Source: Rana temporaria
Lineage: Eukaryota > Chordata > Amphibia > Anura > Ranidae
Length of the DNA stretch: 64,000 bases
Direction of reading: 5' to 3'
NCBI RefSeq assembly: GCF_905171775.1
Contig: NC_053495.1
Span: forward strand, 109,030,909-109,094,908
Shown: piece after piece, positions 21,890-33,380 of the stretch
Numbering within the stretch: position 1 is the first letter of the stretch
How the letters are laid out: the number at the start of each line of letters is the position of its first letter
Translations under genes and position numbers: made by a program
Notes under the pieces: generated by a model
Database searches by the model: none
Seen by the model: only the letters and a program-made list of their open reading frames with translations
What the model was told of the DNA's origin: nothing

Positions 21890-22800
21890 TTTGTTCCAAA
21901 AAATCCTAATCTTCGAACATTCCCACCAGATGTGCAACATGGAACCCTGGGCCTGACAACCCCTGAAGCAAAGAGGAGAAGTGGAAGAATACATCAAAGC
22001 AAGTTTGGTGGGAACCAAATACCACCTCATCATGACCTTTAAATTAGCTTCAATCAATGACACATTTACTATACCTTTATAAGCCCTCGATACCGCTCTG
22101 TGCCACTCATCCAGGTCCCAGGTATCCTGTAAGTCCTTCTCCCATGCCTCCATATAAGGAAATTTAGAAGTGGGTTCCACAAGTGATAGATAAATTATAG
22201 AGATACCACCTTTGTGTTCCTTCCCCTGACCACACCACCTTTCATACTCCGTGAACTCTGGAAGTTTCAACTTATTCCGCCAAATCGAGTTTAAAAAATT
22301 GAGAATTTGGTGATGTCTAAATTTCTCAGACTCCGGTAAATCTAATTTTTCTATACAATGCTTAAGAGAAATAGGGCCAGAGGAAGTGAAAAAGTGACCA
22401 ATTCTGTACATTCCCTTGTCTAGCCACCATTTGAACGCCTGAATATCCATTCCTGGACTGAAAAGCGGATTATGAAATAAATGGGAAAGAGGTCTAAAGT
22501 CAGAAGTCAACGAAGGGAGGTGTATCAGGTCATCCCAGAGTTTCAGGGACTGCGACAGTGTGGGCGCCAGGATCGAAGGTCTAGACACCAAAGTAAAAAA
22601 TCGATAGTATGGGATGGAACCGCCTGCCGTTCTATATTGACCCAGTCAGGTTTTTCATATCTAGAATAAATAATTGAAATCTGTGCAAGCCTGGCCGCCT
22701 GGTAGTATCTAAATAAGTTGGGAAGGCCCAAGGCCCCCCGTGATTTAGGACCAAAAAGGACATGTCGAGAGAGCCTATATCCTTTTTTCCCCCACACGAA
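21890..22800 (-). pseudogene. C-terminal ORF2 fragment of L1/Tx1-like LINE
   Basis: Minus-strand frames at 22797-22543 and 22591-21842 give overlapping pieces of one protein, separated by a frameshift. Typical features of the region after the reverse transcriptase are visible: GKKGYRLSRHVLFGPKSRG followed by GLPNLFRYYQAARLAQ, and later RWYLVPTKLALM, then a C-x3-Q-x2-G-x3-HIWWEC zinc-knuckle-like motif and FWNK. Similarity appears to resume on the far side of the Harbinger insertion (minus strand, about 17503-17250). The frameshift and truncation make it inactive. No RT catalytic domain remains. Confidence 0.75.
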
Positions 22801-23565
22801 TTTAACAATCTTTCAGTGGAAACAATTAAGATGCTCTCTAATGTTCGCTATAGGGAGAGATCTAGAATTTTGAATTTTTTACGTCGTTTGCATAAGTCGT
22901 TCGCGAATAGGGCTGGACATAATTTACGTTCACGTCGAAACCAATACGTCCTTGCGGCGTACTTTGGAGCAATGCACACTGGGATATGTACACGGACGGC
23001 ACATGCGCCGTTCGTAAAAACGTCAATCATGTCGGGTCACCACCCATTTACATAAAACACGCCCCCCTCATACTCATTTGAATTAGGCGCACTTACGCCG
23101 GCCCCATTTACGCTACGCCGCCATAACTTAGGAGGCAAGTGCTTTGTGAATACAGCACTTGCCTCTCTGATTTACGGCGATGTAGCGTAAATATGATACG
23201 CTACGCCGCCGTAACAATGCGCCCGGCTACCTGAATCTAGCCCTATATATATTTTTTTTTCTAACACCATAGAGAATAAAATAGCGGTCTTTGCAATACT
23301 TTTTGTCACACCATATTTGCGCAGCGGTCTTAAAAGCGCACTATTTTTGAAAAATAAATCACTTTTTTTTATTAAAAAATAAGACAACAGTAAAGTTAGC
23401 CCAATTTTTTTTTAGATTGTGAAAGATAATGTTATGCTGAGCAAATTGATACCCAACATGTCACGCTTCAAAGTTGCGCCCGCTCATGGAATGGCGACAC
23501 TTTTACCATTAAAAATCTCCATAGGCAACGTTTATAAAATTCTACAGGTTGCATGTTGAGAGTTA

Positions 23566-23916
23566 TGTCGTGTTCATCGGAAAAAACGATCGTGTGTGGG
23601 CCCCATCTGACTTTTTTCCATTGGAATGTTTTACATGTTTTACATTTTTCCAATGGAAAAAAAATCACTGGGAAATTCCGATCGTCTGTGTGGAGAAAAA
23701 TCCATGCATTCTCAGAATCAAGTCGACGCATGCTCAGAAGCATTGAACTTAATTTTTCTCGGCTCGTCATAGTGTTTAACATCACCGTGTTGTGGACGGT
23801 GGAATTTAGTCTGATGGTGTGTATGCAAGACTGATGCAAGTCAGCTTTATCGGAATTCCGACAGAAAATTCCATCAGATTTTATTCCATCGGCAATCCGA
23901 TTGTTTGTACGCGGCA
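23566..23916. mobile_element. Palindromic GTACACACG-class MITE, TSD TTA
   Basis: TTA flanks both ends (23563-23565 and 23917-23919) within the outer TTAA element. Internal words AACGATCGTGTGTGGGC and ATCAAGTCGACGCATGC occur in related copies (2107-2524 and 27635-27845). The open frames here are short and noncoding. Confidence 0.6.
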
Positions 23917-24364
23917 TTACAGAGGAGGTCTAGTGCTAGAATTATTGCTCTCACTCAACAATCGCAGCGATACCTCACATGTGTGGTTTGAACACCGTTT
24001 TCATATGCAGGCGCTGCTCACATATGCGTTTGCTTCTGCAGGACAGGGCACTTTAAAAAATAAAATAAAATCTTATCTATTTTACTATATTTTATTTATT
24101 TTTACACTGTTATAAAAAAATAAAATAATAATTGGGTCTCTTTTATTCCTATTACAAGGAATGTAAACATCCCTTAGAAAAAAGCATGACAGGTCCTCTT
24201 AAATATGAGATCTGGGGTCAAAGAGACCTCAGATCTCACGTTTGGACTAAAATGCAATAAAAGAAAAAAAAGAAAAAAAAATGTAATTTAAAAAAAGAAA
24301 AAAAAATATGTCCCTTTAAGACCTATGGGCGGAAGTGACGGTGGGTGGTCCGTAAGTAGTTTAA

Positions 24365-25640
24365 ATAAGGAAGCACTGGAGAAAGCGGTTGCTTTGACTT
24401 GGGACAAAAGGAAGCCAAACCTGAGAGAGCTACGTGTGGAGATCACAATGAAGAGTTTTTTAAGCGCTTTTGTGTTAAAAAAAAAAGCTCAAGAAAAATG
24501 CTTCAATGAATATGTTCACACTGGGGTTGTGTGCTTCTGTTGTGATGGAAAAAATCCTGCTTACAGCATCTTTGATCATGTTTGGGGGATCAATAAAAAA
24601 ATAGATATGGAAATCGAGGTAAAAACACTCGCGATGCATTTGAGTCACATGTCCTTTAAAAACTACACCGTGAACAGGGTAAAATCATGGCAAAATCACC
24701 CCAGGAGGCATTGCGGAGGTCTGCCGCCAGTTATCACGGGATTTAGAAAGAACTTGCTCCCAGGAGACATTCGGCATCAAAGAAGTGACAGAATACCCGC
24801 ACACTACCCGATGAATCCATATACAGGAAGCGCCCAGTAACATAAAGGATTACTAAGGTTCGCCTGCCCCTGACAGTGACTCGAGCTGGGCATCGCCGCT
24901 TAGTGAAGGTTTGGCTCGGGCGGCTCGGCTGCTCATGTCCTGCAAAGGGAACTGCGTAAACTCCGTTCCCACACGTTCCCGCAGGACTTGAGCCCTGAAT
25001 GTGCATAACAATAATGTGCAGAAAATTCAAAAGATAGTCCAATTGAGTGAAGGTCAAGAGTAGATATCGTGTATAAGTGAATAACATGAGCACAAATTTC
25101 CACCACCAGAGAGTGCTAACACCATAAGGATTTCACGCTTACCTTCTGTAATGGAATTGGAAGGTGAAGCCTTGTGGCTTCACTTCCTGGTTCCCTACTG
25201 CGCATGCCCGACTCGCACTTCGTGATCCCACTGGTCCCTGCTGTCTTTTGGGACCTGTGTGTCTCCCAGAATACAGCGGGGGGCCGGAAGTGGCATAGAT
25301 AGCCGTGGGTGGCTCGGCTATCTATGACCAGAAGTGGTAACAAAATGCCTGTATTAGGTATCTGCACCCCCTCCCCCCTGAAAGGTGCCAAAAGAAGTTC
25401 AATTTTTGGTTGGAACTCTCCTTTAATCCCCCCCCCCCCCAAAAAAAAATGGCATAAAAGGACCAGCTGAAATCTCAGTAATTCTCTCATTAACACAGGT
25501 GTCAGTTGTTTATACAGCGTTCCCAAACTGCCCCAAAGATGATTTTCTAAAGTCCTGCAAGCGCACCGCCCCAGTGTAAACGCTCTCGGGCTTTCACACT
25601 CAGGCGGCATGGGAGGCAGTTTTTAGGCGCTTTACATCTG
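24365..25640. other. Unassigned repetitive stretch
   Basis: No convincing gene. The 171-codon plus-strand frame ending near 24840 shows no domain, and its frame runs out of the preceding transposon. The part 25140-25425 resembles the MITE at 9297-9660 (GAAGTGAAGC, CTGCGCATGC and AGGTGCCAAA motifs). A hAT-like TTTCACACTCAGG fragment is at about 25590. Confidence 0.4.
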
Positions 25641-25649
25641 CTCCCCGAT

Positions 25650-27034
25650 ATAGGGAAAGACGATCAACGACGTCACATGTCCAGCCCGCCCCCTTACAGT
25701 TAGAAACACACATGAGGTCACACTTAACCCCTACAGCGCCCCCTAGTGGTTAACTCCTAAACTGCAATTGTCATTTTCACAGTAAACCGTGCATTTTTAT
25801 AGCGCTTTTTGCTGTGAAAAATTACAATGGTCCCAAAAATGTGTCAAAATTGTCCGATGTGTCCGCCATAATGTCAGTCATGAAAGAAAAATCGCTGCCA
25901 TTAGTAGTAAAAAAAGAAAAAATGATTAATAAAAATGCAATAAAACTATCCCCTATTTTGTGAACGCTATGGGCACAGATTCAAATACGCTACGCCGCCG
26001 TATCTTACCTGGCAGAATTTCGAATCCACAGCGATTTCGCGCCATAAGATATGGCGGCGTAGTGTTTTTCTGGCGGCGTATTTGAAATTGGGCGGGTAGG
26101 GGGCGTGATTCATTTAAATGAAGCACGTCCCCACGCCGCTTGAACTGCGCATGCTCCGTTTTGAAATTTCCCGCCATGCTTTGCGCGAAATGACGTTGCA
26201 CCGACGTGATTTTTTGAATGTCGACGTGAGTTACGTCCTTTCCTATTCACGGACGACTTACGCAAAAAAAAAAAAAATTTACGCGGGAACGACGGCCATA
26301 CTTTAACATGGCAAGTCTAAAGATAGGCCAAGAAATAGCAGCTTTAACTATACACCGGGAAAAGCTGACTAGCGACGATGTAAGAGAATGCGACGGCCGC
26401 GCGTACCTTTGTGAATCGCCGTAATAATCTAATTAGTATACCCGACACAGAAAACGACGCAAACTCCACCCAGCGGGCGCTGAAGTATTACACCTACGAT
26501 CCGAAGGCGTACGCCTGTCGGATCGAAGCCAAAAGCCGCCGTATCTTGGTTTGTGGATTCAAACTAAAGATACGACGCGGCAAATTTGAAAGTACGCCGG
26601 AGTATCAGTAGATACTCCGGCGTACTTCTTCTGTGAATCTGGCCCTATAAATTTTGCGCAAACCAATCGATAAACGCTTATTGCGATTTTTTTACCAAAA
26701 ATAGGTAGAATACGTATCGGCCTAAACTGAGGGAAAACAAATAGTTTTTTTTATATATTTTTGGGGGATATTTATTATAGCAAAAAGTAAAAAATATTGA
26801 ATTTTTTTCAAAATTGTCGCTCTATTTTTGTTTATAGTGCAAAAAATAAAAACCACAGAGGTGATCAAATACCACCAACAGAAAGCTCTATTTGTTGGAA
26901 AAAAAAGACCACCAAATTTGTTTGGTAGCCACATCGCACGACCGCGCAATTGTCAGTTAAAGCGACGCAGTGCCGAATCGCAAAAAGGGGCAAGGTCCTT
27001 AACCTGCATAATGGTCCGGGTCTTCAGTGGTTAA
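25650..27034 (-). mobile_element. TTAA-family element, minus orientation, with MITE insertion
   Basis: Family motifs appear in reverse order (CGCCCCCTAGTGGTTAAC, CAAACCAATCGATAAACGC, GGTGATCAAATACCACCAA) and the copy ends CAGTGGTTAA at 27034. A Harbinger MITE splits GAACGCTAT / TATAAATTTTGCGC. The left end is truncated near 25650. Confidence 0.7.
25971..26645. mobile_element. Harbinger-type MITE, TSD TAT
   Basis: Ends GGGCACAGATTCA and TGAATCTGGCCC, TAT duplicated at 25968-25970 and 26646-26648. The uninterrupted version AACGCTATAAATTTTTCGC exists at about 44870, which confirms the empty site. Confidence 0.85.
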
Positions 27035-27262
27035 GGAGAATGGTGCTTAAAATAATTTTTCTTCCCCTGTTAACTGCAAGGAAACACGTGCAGCCATCCA
27101 TTGCTTTGCACAAGAAGGGATTCACAGGCAAGGATTTTGCTGTTACTAAGATCTAAATCAACCATTTATCGGACCGTCAAGAATTTCCAAGAGAGAGGTT
27201 CAATTGTTGTCAAGAAGGCTTCAGGGCACCCAAGAAAGTTCAGCAAGCACTAGGTCCGTCTC

Positions 27263-27634
27263 TTAAGCCTTGTACACATGACCAGTTTTCCTGCTAGGAA
27301 AACTGCCAAGAGAGCTTTTGGCCGGGAAAACCGGCCCTGTGTATGCTTTCTCGCAGTTTTCCCGACAGGAAAACTGTCAGGAATGCCAGCAGGAAAATAG
27401 AGAACCTGCTCTCTATTTTCCCGCTGGGATTCCCTGCGGTTTTAAACCTGGCAGTTTTCCTTTGGGGAAACGCTGTAGTGGAGCATACACACGGCCGGGA
27501 TTCCCGGCCAAAGCTCTCCCCGCAGTTTTCCAGATGGGAAACCCGGCCGTGTGTACACAGGGAAAGTTACCGAGCAGGTTCTCGGGGCGAACTTTATACC
27601 GTCGGGAATCCCGGTCGTGTGTACAGGGCTTAAG
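27263..27634. mobile_element. Palindromic MITE, CTTAAGCC...GGCTTAAG ends
   Basis: Ends CTTAAGCCTTGTACACATGA and CGTGTGTACAGGGCTTAAG. The centre is an inverted repeat around CTCTCTATTTTCCCGC. It lies in the Tc1-like pseudogene and abuts another partial MITE (27635-27845). Confidence 0.7.
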
Positions 27635-27916
27635 ACCCTAAGAATCAAGTCGACGCATGCTTGGAAGCATTGAACTTCATTTTTCTCAGCACGTCGTTGT
27701 GTTTTATGTTTTGGGCTCGATTGGTTTTTGAACTGATGGTGTGTAGGCACATCAGACCATCAGTCAGCTCAATCGGTGAACCGATGAAACTGAACTTCAG
27801 TCCGTTTTCATCAGTTTGGACTGATTGTGTGTACAGGGCCTAAGAGTTGATTCAGCTGCAGGATTGGGATACCACAAGTGCAAAGCTTGCTCAGGAATGG
27901 CAGCAGGCAGGTGTGA

Positions 27917-28139
27917 GGCCCCGTACACACGTCCGAGAAACTTGACGGGCAAAACACATCGTTTTGCTCGTCGAGTTCCTTGTGAAGCCGCCGAGGATCT
28001 CGGCGAGCCAAGTTTCCCCATTGACTAACGAGGAAATAGAGAACATGTGTACACACGACTGGGTTTCTCGGCAGAATACGGCTCCGATCGAGTTTCTGGC
28101 TGAATTCTGCCGAGAAACTCGGTCGTGTGTACGGTGCCT
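27917..28139. mobile_element. Palindromic GTACACACG MITE
   Basis: Begins GGCCCCGTACACACG and ends CGTGTGTACGGTGCC, with palindromic GAGAAAC/GTTTCTC words inside. Close relatives are at 30291-30562 and about 52239-52470. Confidence 0.7.
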
Positions 28140-28983
28140 GGGTGCTTCTGCACACACAGTGAGATGAAGACTTTTGGAGGATGGCCTGGTATCAAGAAGG
28201 GCAGTAAAGAAGCCACTTCTCTCCAGGAAAAACATCAGGGACAGACTGATATTCTGTAAAAGGTACAGAGATTAGACTGCTGAGGACTGGGGTAAAGTAA
28301 TTTTCTCTAAAGAATACCCTTTCTGTTTGTTTGGGGCATACAGGAAAACCCTTGTCCGGAGAAGAAAAGTTGAGCTCTACCATCAGTCCTGTGTCATGCC
28401 AACAGTAAAGAAACCTGAGACCATTCATGTGGGCTCACTTACAACTTTGCCTAAGAACACAGCCATGAATAAAGAATAGTACAAAAACATCCTCGGAGAG
28501 CAACTTCTCCCAATCATCCAAGAACAGTTTGGTGATAAACAATGCCTTTTCCAGCATGATGGAGCACCTTGCCATAAGGCAAAAGTGATAACCAAGGGCT
28601 TGGGGAACGAAACATCGAAATGTTGGGTCCATGGCCAGCAAACTCCCCAGACCTTAATCCTATTGAGAATTTGTGGTCAATCTTACAAACTACAAGCATT
28701 GATTATGCAAGAATGGGCTGCCATCAGCCAGGATGTGGCACTTGACGTCATGCCAGGGAAAATGGCAGAGGTCTTCAAAAAGAAGGGTCAACACTAATAT
28801 TGACTTTTTGCATTAACCTAAAGTAATTGTCAATAAAAGCCTTTGACACTAATGAAATACTTGTTGTTATACTTCAATATACCATAATAACATCTGACAA
28901 AAAGATCTAAAAGGACTGATGTAGCAGACTTTGTGAAAATTAATATTTGTGTCATTCTCAAAACTTTTGCCCATGGCTGTAAA

Positions 28984-29209
28984 TGTATTAGTGGTTAGCA
29001 CTTCTGCCTTGCTGCACTGGGCTTCCTGGTTCTCCTCTGACACTCCAAAGACAAATGCCGGTAGGTTAATTGTCTCTTGTCCAAACTGACCCTAATGTGG
29101 GTGTGCATTCAGGTTACATAGTGACTGTAGACTGTAAGCTACTTGAGGGCAGGCACTGATGTAAATGCACAGTACGTGCTGTGTAAATAGTATTGATGTA
29201 AAAATACTG
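28984..29209 (+). repeat. tRNA-type SINE, split by a MITE
   Basis: AGTGGTTAGCACTTCTGCCTTGC is the start of a tRNA-derived SINE head. It is followed by ACTCCAAAGACAAATGCCGG, TAGGTTAATTG and a tail with TAAGCTACTTGAGGGCAGG. The expected tail end CCTGTAATAAATATAAATAAA lies at about 29728, beyond the MITE at 29210-29724, so the SINE was interrupted. B-box sequence is degraded. Another SINE-like tail (AAAGCGCTGCGCAAACTG then AATAAT repeats) is at 48575-48635. Confidence 0.6.
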
Positions 29210-29724
29210 TATTTGCTGGCGTATAAGACTACCTTTTACACTTAAAAAAAATGGCCAAAAAGCAAGGGTCGTCTTATATCCCGGGTCAGCTGCTCGGATG
29301 CCTGCTGGATGTGCGGTAATACTGTATGTAGCTTCGGCAACATACAGTATATACCGCTTAGCCAATCCCAGTAAGCGATGTATTCAAATTAATACAGAGC
29401 CTGCTCGGATTGGAGTAACAACCTCTGCCAATCCAAGCAGGCTACATACAGTACCCTGCTCAGATTGTCTTTGAGAGTCAGAGAGGCATGGGCTAATGAT
29501 GTTACCTCTGCCAATCCAAGCAGGCTTTGTATTCATTAATAGAATACATTGCTCGCTGTGATTGGCTCCAGCAAGTAGGAAAAAGAATATGGCCCCAGAA
29601 GGAAGAAATATGTAGCGTTGGAAGCCTCGGAAGGGGGTCATCTTATATGCCGAGTACAGGCAAAAAAATCTTAAAAAACTATAAAATTAGGGGGTCGTCT
29701 TATACGCCCGGTCACCTTATACGG
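29210..29724. mobile_element. MITE with GGCGTATAAGAC/GTCTTATACGCC ends
   Basis: TTTGCTGGCGTATAAGAC on the left and GTCGTCTTATACGCC on the right are inverted. A second pair of TCGTCTTATAT words lies inside. It separates the SINE body from its tail. 29760-30290 holds nothing recognised. Confidence 0.6.
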
Positions 29725-30290
29725 TACCTGTAATAAATATAAATAAAAGGTAATAAATACTATAATAAATGCTTAATAGCAAGTGCAAAGTTGCCCAGAA
29801 AGGGACCTTTCTGGTTTTCTTTATTGTTTCCAACTCAATAATTAATATAGCACAGAGTGCCAATTAAACCTTGGCAAACATTCAGAAGTAATGATAGTTT
29901 TAAATGCACAAAAAGGAAGAATAAGCCATATTCATTCAAGAGTATAGTCGCATTCAAGCTTGCAGGAACCAAGGAAAGGAAATAATAAGCATGAAAACTA
30001 CGAAGGAAACATTTATGAACATACCAAGAGCAACCTCTAGTGGAAGACAGTCAGACTTTAAGTGTATGACAATCCCTATAAGATAATATATACACAATGT
30101 TGTAGTCTTTTCTGATTAGGAACCATATTGGTATCTTAATCCAGTCAGTATTTTTTATTTATTTTTGCTAGACATGCAGTATATATATCTCAGTTTAAAG
30201 AATAAGTTTGCTTTATGGAAAAATAATAAATTCACATATGTTTGCAGAAAAAAGGTGCATTTATAATTTTATTCTAGCAGGAGCCTGTCA

Positions 30291-30562
30291 GGCCCCGTAC
30301 ACACGACCAGTTTCCTCGGCAGAATTCAGCTTCCGACCGAGTTTCTGGCTGAATTCTGCCGAGGAAACTGGTCGTGTGTACACTTTCGGCCGAGGAAGCC
30401 AACGAGGACCTCGGCGAGGAAATAGAGAACATGTTCTCTATTTCCTCGTTGTTCTATGGGAGAACTCGGCCCGCCGAGGTCCTCGGCGGCTTCAGGGCTG
30501 AACTGGCCGAGGAACTCGACGTGTTTGGCACGTCGAGTTCCTCGGCCGTGTGTACGAGGCCT
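30291..30562. mobile_element. Palindromic GTACACACG MITE
   Basis: GGCCCCGTACACACGACC at the left and GGCCGTGTGTACGAGGCC at the right. The body is a long imperfect palindrome built on GAATTCTGCCGAG and TTCCTCGGC words. Confidence 0.75.
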
Positions 30563-30779
30563 AAAGCATTGCGCCCATGATCAGTAGATCACAGGTGTAA
30601 TGTGGGCACCTGCAGACATGTCCTCCAGCTTTCAGCCTGTGCCTCTGTACAGGGTTACAGTTTATAAGGCAGGCCATAGATAATGCTTTTTTTTTTTACA
30701 CACTGGTTGAAAGAAAACAATTAAATTCCCCCATAAACACACTCGTTTTGATGGGGAAATCCCTCCCATGGAGATATTG

Positions 30780-30995
30780 GGGGTTATTTACGAAAGGCAA
30801 ATCCACTTTGCACTACAAGTGCAGTCGCTGTAAATCTGATAGGAAGATCTGAAATGAGGGGAAGCTCTGCTGACTTTATCATCCAATCATGTGCAAGCTA
30901 AAATGTTTTATATTTAATTTTCCTTGTATGTCCCCCTGCATTTTCAAGTGCACTTTCAAGTGCAAAGTGGATTTGACTTCCGTAAAAAATCCCCA
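30780..30995. mobile_element. Palindromic MITE (GGGTTATTTAC...GTAAAAAATCCCC)
   Basis: The left AAATCCACTTTGCAC matches GTGCAAAGTGGATTT on the right. It is of the same family as 56695-56978. 31000-31780 holds no recognised gene. Confidence 0.7.
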
Positions 30996-31734
30996 CTGTA
31001 TTCTGACGGTGGGGAGAGTTCCTCACCATCAGAATACAATGATCAGGACTACTTCCTGATAGTGGCTTAATATTGCGACACTTCCGCCCAAACAAACACC
31101 CGGGAATCGTGCACCAAGACGCCGACCACATCGGCATTCTATCTAAGGGCCGATTACCCATAACAAATTGCCTGATATATAAGCCGGGTGCCAGGACTAT
31201 CAGGCACTCTCAAATGTAAGTGTAACTATTTTTATTGTGGATAAATACATTTTCTCAAAACGGCATTGCGCAGTGAGGATTCTCCCCTTTTTTGTCATTC
31301 CTATCCATTCCTATGAGGTATATGTCACCATAAAGACGCCATCCTCAAGGATTTCTATCGGGGTATCCCCACATGTGTAAGAGACCATACTAGCGATAAG
31401 TGGTCAGAGTGTACATCTATGTGGGGCACCCAGCCTGAGAACTCCCTAAGAGACGTCTATTGAGCACGAGCACTTAATTATCCTAATGGGACTTGTCTGA
31501 TCTATAATATATTATACATATATATGTTTCTATCTCTATAAAACTTTTGTTACCTATCGTGTACTCTGTTTGTCCAGCATATTTTTATTTATATCTGACC
31601 AATATCTAGTGCAACAATTTCCTTATTACTGTTTGTTGCTTTTTTGTTTTGCTATTTAGCAATTTTTGTTCTGCAGCTGATATTAACAGAATAGTTCTAA
31701 CATCCCAAGGGAATAAAGGTACATAATGATCAAT

Positions 31735-32115
31735 GTTGGCGGCTATAGCTGACGGCACTGTTTTGCCGCGTATACGCAATCGGACATTGCGACAATAAAA
31801 CCGTGGATTTTTTTCCAACGGATGTTGCATACACACGGTCACACAAACGTTGTTCGGAAATTCTGAACGTCAAGAGCGTACAACACTACGACGAGCCGAG
31901 AAAAATGAAGTTCAATGATTCCAAGCATACGTCGCATTGATTCCGAGCATGCGTATAATTTTTGTGCGGAATTGGATACACACGATCGGAATTTCCGGCC
32001 AGAACTTTTGTTGTCGGAAAAATTGAGAACCAGCTCTCAAACATTTGTTGTCGGAAATTCCGACAGCAAATGTCCGATGGAGCATACACACTGTCGGAAT
32101 ATCCGACCAAAAGCT
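31735..32115. mobile_element. Diverged palindromic MITE fragment
   Basis: GGAATTTCCGGCC, AAATTCCGACAG and CATACACACGGTC words in both orientations point to the GTACACACG palindromic class. Borders are uncertain. 32116-32430 is unassigned. Confidence 0.45.
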
Positions 32116-32434
32116 CACATTTGTTTGCTCTCACAAAGCACCTACCTAAGGTAGAGGGTGCTACATATATACAGTAAAATTATGAAATGTATGTACAAAA
32201 AAAAAGGATTTTAAACATATATTACATACAGTCTTTTACATTAAGCTGACCTCTTTCATATGTACATAAAAAAAAAGAAAAAAGAAAAACTATACTCCTC
32301 TTTAATACTTGTTTGAAACAATCCCAAACTCCAATTTAACTGACTAAGGCTCCATTCACACTAATGCATTATTTGATGCATTTTGCAGAAATGCAGGAAC
32401 ATTTTCCTCTACTTATATTAAATGTTTGTCCTTT

Positions 32435-33335
32435 TTTTCACACAAATATAACTTTCTTTTGGTGGTATTTAATCACCTCTGGGTTTTTTATTTTTTGCGC
32501 TATAAAAGAAAAAAGACTGAAAATTCAGTAAAAAAATTAATGTTTCTCGTTTCTGTTATAAAATTTAGAAAATTCGTTATTTTTTTTCATAAATTTGGGC
32601 CAAAATGTATACTGCTACATATCTTTGGTAAAAATAAGTGCAAATTGGTGTATATTATTTGGTCTTTGTGAAAGTTATAGAGTCCAAAAGCTATGGTGCC
32701 AATCTCTGAAAATTGATCACACCTGAAGTACTGACGGTCTATCTCATTTCTTGAGACCCCAACATGCCAGAAAAGTACAAATACCCCCCAAATTACCAAT
32801 TTTTGGAAAGCAGACATTCCAAGGTATTTAGAAAAAGGCATTGTGAGTAATTTTGAAGTTGTCATTTTTTTTCCCCACAATTCTTTGCAAAATCAAGATT
32901 TTTTTTCCCCCCACAAAATCTTCATATTAGCAGGTTATTTCTCACACACACAGCATATGCATTCCACAAATTACACCCCAAAACACATTCTGCTATTACT
33001 CCCAAGTATGGCGATGTGTGAGACTTTTACACAGCGTGGCCACATACAGAGGCCCAACATGCAGGGAGCACCTTCAGGCATTCTGGAGCACCCAGGCCAA
33101 TTCTGACATTTCTCTTCTACATGTAAAAATCATAATTTATTTGCTAGAAAATTTCCCCATTCTTCCTCACCGTGACATGATCGGCGGTATGCCTGTATGA
33201 CCCGTGGTCGGAGTCATTAAGGTCGCGGCGGGCGCATCCACAATGCCGCTTATTAAAGGGGACGTATATAAACGTCCTTTTGCCTGCCCGTGCCATTTTG
33301 CCGAGGTATATCTGAGTGCAGCAGTCAGCAATCTG
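32435..33335 (+). mobile_element. Diverged TTAA-family element
   Basis: CTTTCTTTTGGTGGTATTTAATCACC at 32453 is the family core. The end CGTGCCATTTTGCCGAGGTATAT near 33290 matches the 3' zone of other copies (CGTGCCATTCTGCC). Terminal TTAA is not clear. Confidence 0.5.
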
Positions 33336-33380
33336 CATTAAATCAGCCTTAGAACCTGTGTAGTTCATATGTGTCCTGGA

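Larger units (their letters stand above)
16430..22864 (-). mobile_element. 5'-truncated L1/Tx1-like LINE, minus strand, interrupted by Harbinger
   Basis: A 16-bp target duplication GAATTTTGAATTTTTT occurs at 16414-16429 and 22865-22880. The plus-strand T-rich tract at 16430-16446 is the poly(A) tail of a minus-strand LINE. Minus-strand translations from 22797 leftwards resemble the C-terminal part of L1/Tx1 ORF2 (see the pseudogene entry). Removing the Harbinger insertion (17504-21889) leaves about 2.05 kb, so the 5' end is truncated, as is usual for LINEs. Confidence 0.8.
16112..23243. mobile_element. Harbinger-type MITE split by a LINE, TSD TAT
   Basis: Terminal repeats GGGCTAGATTCAG and CTGAATCTAGCCC are separated by more than 7 kb only because a LINE inserted at 16430-22864. 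TAT flanks both ends (16109-16111 and 23244-23246). The MITE's own parts are 16112-16429 and 22865-23243, about 0.7 kb, matching the length of intact copies in this window. Confidence 0.8.
16010..24364. mobile_element. Outer TTAA-flanked element hosting a nested stack
   Basis: It starts TTAACCACTTAAGGACC at 16010 and ends GTAGTTTAA at 24364. Its own sequence survives in pieces: 16014-16111, 23244-23565 and 23917-24360. These join logically: TAGAAAATTATTTAGAACCC, then TTTGCGCAGCGGTC, then GAGTTA joined to CAGAGGAGGTCTAGTGC. Between them sit a Harbinger MITE (16112-23243) and a palindromic MITE (23566-23916). Without its inserts the element would be about 0.9 kb. piggyBac affiliation is inferred from TTAA only. 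Confidence 0.6.
27055..28981 (+). pseudogene. Decayed Tc1-like transposase gene with MITE insertions
   Basis: Plus-strand fragments resemble Tc1/mariner transposase. The N-terminal helix-turn-helix region is at 27090-27240 (ALHKKGFTGKDFAVTK, later FQERGSIVVKKASGHPRKF in another frame). The catalytic core region includes FQHDGAPCHKAKVI at about 28548-28590, and a C-terminal piece ends in a stop near 28797. Frameshifts and stops separate the parts. Three palindromic MITE pieces interrupt it (27263-27634, 27635-27845, 27917-28139). The right end TTTTGCCCATGGCTGTA at about 28965 resembles Tc1 termini. It is inactive. Confidence 0.75.

Noticed and set aside
24325..24840. 171-codon plus-strand open frame
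   Set aside because: It begins in the 3' end of a TTAA-flanked element and runs through unrelated sequence; no domain or conserved motif is visible.
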